Under the pieces are notes generated by a model. It was not told the origin of the DNA. It ran no database searches and saw only the letters and a program-made list of their open reading frames with translations. The position numbers and the translations under genes are program-made. A DNA stretch of 7,871 nucleotides from DASVDK01 sp036562265 [NCBI: Thermodesulfobacteriota bacterium] (GTDB lineage Bacteria; DASVDK01), in assembly GCA_036562265.1 (NCBI GenBank), contig DATCKS010000330.1:1-7871 (forward strand), in the 5' to 3' direction. How positions within the stretch are numbered: position 1 is the stretch's first letter; each line of letters starts with the position of its first letter. Positions 6,100-7,871 of the stretch are shown piece after piece.

Positions 6100-7137
6100 A
6101 TGGGCGGAGCGAGCATCGTCGAGTTCGAGCGGGCCCTGGGCAAAGGGCAGGTGCCGGCCGTGGTGCTGTTCGTCGGCGAGGAGGCGCGCCTCGTCGACCG
6201 CGGGCTCGCCTGCCTGAGGGAGGCCGTCGTCCCGGCCGCCCAGCGCGACTTCAACGAGGATCGCCTGCGCGCGGACGACCTCGACGCGCCCCGCCTGGAG
6301 GACAGCCTCCGCACGCTCCCCGTGCTCGGCGGGCGGCGCCTCGTGATCGTGCGCGACGCCCACCGGCTGGAGGACCGGGGGGCGAAGTACGAGGCGATGC
6401 AGGCCGCCCTCGTCGCCTACGTCGAGGCGCCGGTCGAGACGACGGTGCTCGCGCTCGCCGCCGAGAAGGTCGACCGTCGGCTCAGGGTCTGGAAGGCGAT
6501 CGAGAAGGCGGGGGTCGTCGTCGACTGCAGCCCGCCCGACGAGGCGACGCTTCCGGCCCGCCTCGAGGCCGAGGCGGCGGCCGCGGGCGTCCGGTTCGAA
6601 CCGGGCGCGGCGCGGTTCCTGGTGGAACTGGCCGGACCCGATCTGGGGGTCCTCGAGGGGGAGGTGGCCAAGCTCGCGGCCTTCGTGGGGGAGGGGGGCC
6701 GCATCAGCGCCGAGACCGTGCGCGAGATGCTCGAGAGCCGCCGGGCGGGCGAGACCTCGGTCTTCGAGTGGGTGGACGCGGTGGCCGCCCGGCGCGCCGA
6801 CGACGCGCTCGCCGGTCTCGGGCGGCTCCTCGACGCCGGGGAGGAGCCGCTGCGCCTCCTCGGGCTCCTCGCGCGACAGGTGCGCCTCGTCCTCGCGACC
6901 CGATCGATGCTCGCACGGGGTGCGAGCACGCAGGAGATCGCCGAGCGGGTCGTGCCGCGGGCGCGCTTCCTCGCCCGCAAGCTGGTCGACCAGGCGCGGC
7001 TCCACCGCGATCGCGACCTCTTCGAGATGCACGACGCGCTCGTGGAGGCCGACCTGGCCCTCAAGTCGAGCCCCGCCTCTCAGCGCTTCGTGATGGAGCG
7101 GCTGGTCCTGGCCCTCTGCGGGCTAGAGGCGCGCTGA
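6100..7137 (+). CDS. holA: DNA polymerase III delta subunit
   Basis: HolA is the clamp-loader subunit that binds and opens the beta sliding clamp during chromosome replication. The 345 residues match the usual length of about 340. Family features: the N-terminal PAVVLFVGEEARLVDRGL (19-36), the strand LPVLGGRRLVIVRDAHRLE (73-91), the WKAIEKAGVVVDC region (131-143), DLGVLEGEVAKLAAFVGEGGRIS (181-203, the domain II helix region), TSVFEWVDAVAARRADDAL (219-237), and the C-terminal collar region EEPLRLLGLLARQVRLVL (248-265). Like other delta subunits it has no Walker ATP-binding motif. ATG 6100 is preceded by GGAAGGCGG, with the ribosome binding site rather close, and there is no other start upstream in frame before the lptE stop. 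It lies 84 nt after lptE with no promoter or terminator visible between them, so it is probably cotranscribed. It converges with rpsT. Confidence 0.93.
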   Translation: MGGASIVEFERALGKGQVPAVVLFVGEEARLVDRGLACLREAVVPAAQRDFNEDRLRADDLDAPRLEDSLRTLPVLGGRRLVIVRDAHRLEDRGAKYEAMQAALVAYVEAPVETTVLALAAEKVDRRLRVWKAIEKAGVVVDCSPPDEATLPARLEAEAAAAGVRFEPGAARFLVELAGPDLGVLEGEVAKLAAFVGEGGRISAETVREMLESRRAGETSVFEWVDAVAARRADDALAGLGRLLDAGEEPLRLLGLLARQVRLVLATRSMLARGASTQEIAERVVPRARFLARKLVDQARLHRDRDLFEMHDALVEADLALKSSPASQRFVMERLVLALCGLEAR

Positions 7138-7225
7138 CGGCGCGGCGCGACCGCGCCACGCGTCGAGGGGCAGGGGGGGCGGCTCCTGTCGTCGGAAGCC
7201 GCCCACGGACCGGCATCGCGGCGCT

Positions 7226-7258
7226 CGGGCCTGCGGCCCGGGGCCGCTCTCGCGGCCC
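7226..7258. terminator. Two adjacent GC-rich hairpins between convergent holA and rpsT
   Basis: CGGGCC-TGC-GGCCCG (7226-7240) is followed directly by GGGCCGC-TCTC-GCGGCCC (7241-7258). Both stems are perfect. They lie 9 nt after the rpsT stop (minus strand) and 88 nt after holA, so they could slow or end transcription from both sides. Neither side has a T-run, so this would be a non-canonical or Rho-assisted terminator at best. Confidence 0.4.
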
Positions 7259-7267
7259 GCGCCTACG

Positions 7268-7540
7268 CTACTTGCCCGCGGTGGCCTTGTGGGCGGCCTT
7301 CATGAGCCGGGAGATCTTCCGGGAGGCCGTTCGCCTGTGCAGGACCCCCTTCGACGCGGCCTTGTCGAGCACGGGCACGGCCGAGGCGAGCGCGGCGGCG
7401 ACCGCGGCGGGGTCGTTCGAGCCGATCGCGGCCCGCACCTTCTTGACCTCGGTCTTCACGCGCGACTTGACGCTGACGTTGCGGGCCCGGCGGCGCAGGC
7501 TCTGGCGGTGCCGCTTGAGAGCCGACTTGTGGTTGGCCAC
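7268..7540 (-). CDS. rpsT: 30S ribosomal protein S20
   Basis: S20 binds 16S rRNA early in assembly of the small ribosomal subunit. The 90-residue product begins (M/V)[20 protein letters not shown], the classic S20 N-terminus, continues with [14 protein letters not shown], and ends with [22 protein letters not shown]. It is highly basic and helical, of usual length (family about 85-90). The reading frame is open further upstream to an ATG at 7618, but that would add 26 residues foreign to S20; GTG 7540 is chosen because GGGAGGAG lies 5 nt before it and the family starts there. A non-AUG start is notable because E. coli rpsT also has one (UUG), linked there to translational autoregulation. It is transcribed alone and convergently with holA. 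Confidence 0.97.
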   Translation of the reverse strand: MANHKSALKRHRQSLRRRARNVSVKSRVKTEVKKVRAAIGSNDPAAVAAALASAVPVLDKAASKGVLHRRTASRKISRLMKAAHKATAGK

Positions 7541-7545
7541 GAATG

Positions 7546-7553
7546 CTCCTCCC
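7546..7553 (-). promoter_or_regulatory. Ribosome binding site of rpsT
   Basis: GGGAGGAG on the minus strand lies 5 nt before GTG 7540. It is the longest such match in the window and fixes the start of S20 at GTG rather than at the upstream in-frame ATG 7618. Confidence 0.8.
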
Positions 7554-7608
7554 GATGGGATGCGGGGCCGACCGGGAAGGCCGCCCACGCCGAAGACGAA
7601 ACCGCAGA

Positions 7609-7638
7609 CTACTAGCAACCGCGCCGGGGGGGTGTCAA
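7609..7638 (-). promoter_or_regulatory. rpsT: rpsT promoter, consensus -35 with extended -10
   Basis: On the minus strand, a perfect TTGACA (7638-7633) is followed after 18 nt by TAGTAG (7614-7609), directly preceded by TGC (extended -10). The predicted start is near 7602, giving a leader of about 60 nt. The layout is the same as the candidate promoter of the ferredoxin-NrfD gene. If transcription starts here, the ATG at 7618 lies outside the mRNA, which further supports GTG 7540. Confidence 0.55.
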
Positions 7639-7871
7639 GCCGGGGCGGGCCCGGCGTTCGGCGGGTCGCGAAGGGGCCTTCCGCCGAAGACGCGCAAGCC
7701 GCGTCCGGCGCGGCTTGGGCTCGCCTGTGGGCCCCGAATTGCGGCCTCCCGCGAGGCCCGGGCGCGCGGAAGCCGCATCAGGCAAGGCGGGAGCATACGC
7801 TCGACCGCCCCGCAAGATAAACACGGGGGCTTGCACGGAAGGGCAATCCCCAGGTTGGCGCCGCGTCCAGG
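7639..7871. other. Intergenic region upstream of rpsT, no gene seen
   Basis: No reading frame here resembles a protein I know; open frames on both strands are explained by base composition. The stretch contains a strong inverted repeat (7695-7717) and one AT-rich patch (7811-7824). It may be the region between rpsT and the next gene beyond the right edge, whose identity cannot be seen. Confidence 0.6.
7695..7717. repeat. Inverted repeat, 9-bp perfect stem with 5-nt loop
   Basis: CAAGCCGCG (7695-7703) and CGCGGCTTG (7709-7717) are exact reverse complements around TCCGG. It lies about 60 bp upstream of the rpsT -35 element. It could be a terminator stem for a transcript coming from the right edge on the minus strand, or a regulatory site. 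There is no T-run on either side. Confidence 0.5.

Noticed and set aside
6768-7820. A 350-residue plus-strand frame over the holA end and rpsT
   Set aside because: It is out of frame with holA, antisense to rpsT, and of Arg/Ala/Pro-rich low-information composition.
7816-7846. Possible minus-strand promoter (TTGCCC at 7846-7841 with an AT-rich patch near 7811-7824)
   Set aside because: At 17-18 nt spacing the -10 matches are poor (TGTTTA, GTTTAT), and no gene follows directly.
1-7871. CRISPR array, rRNA or tRNA genes
   Set aside because: No regularly spaced repeats beyond the two-copy one at 2663-2698, and no cloverleaf or rRNA-like conserved sequence was seen on either strand.

Overview
The window is a GC-rich (roughly 70% by eye) chromosomal segment from a Gram-negative bacterium. 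Evidence for Gram-negative: an LptE-type LPS-assembly lipoprotein with a lipobox. Several genes start with GTG, and long open frames on the non-coding strands are frequent, as expected at this base composition. The leuS-lptE-holA order with rpsT nearby is the housekeeping neighbourhood known from Proteobacteria and related phyla. The DUF222-like/HNH protein and the fused ferredoxin-NrfD protein are, from general knowledge, reminiscent of environmental lineages such as Candidatus Rokubacteria/Methylomirabilota, Acidobacteria or deltaproteobacteria. I cannot settle the phylum from sequence alone.

Layout, left to right. (1) 1-988, minus strand: the N-terminal part of a membrane redox protein, with four [4Fe-4S] cysteine sets followed by the start of an NrfD-type membrane domain; it runs off the left edge. 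Its promoter lies at 1057-1086. (2) 1279-2475, minus strand: an HNH endonuclease-family gene of the DUF222/13E12-like type. It is bracketed by two identical 20-bp perfect palindromes (1305-1324 and 2715-2734), the first lying inside the 3' end of the reading frame. A 19-bp-period direct repeat sits just inside the second palindrome. This block looks like an accessory insertion between two unrelated transcription units and is the most unusual part of the window. (3) 2869-7137, plus strand: a good sigma70-like promoter, then leuS (leucyl-tRNA synthetase), lptE (overlapping leuS by 4 bp) and holA (DNA polymerase III delta), a likely operon. (4) 7268-7540, minus strand: rpsT (ribosomal protein S20), convergent with holA, with GTG start, strong ribosome binding site and its own promoter. 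(5) 7639-7871: no recognisable gene; it holds a 9-bp-stem hairpin and an AT-rich patch.

The right half is ordinary core genome: translation (leuS, rpsT), outer-membrane LPS assembly (lptE) and replication (holA). The left half is accessory: a respiratory electron-transfer module whose partner genes should lie beyond position 1, and a possible HNH-encoding mobile or repeat-associated element. No tRNA, rRNA, CRISPR array or transposase was found.
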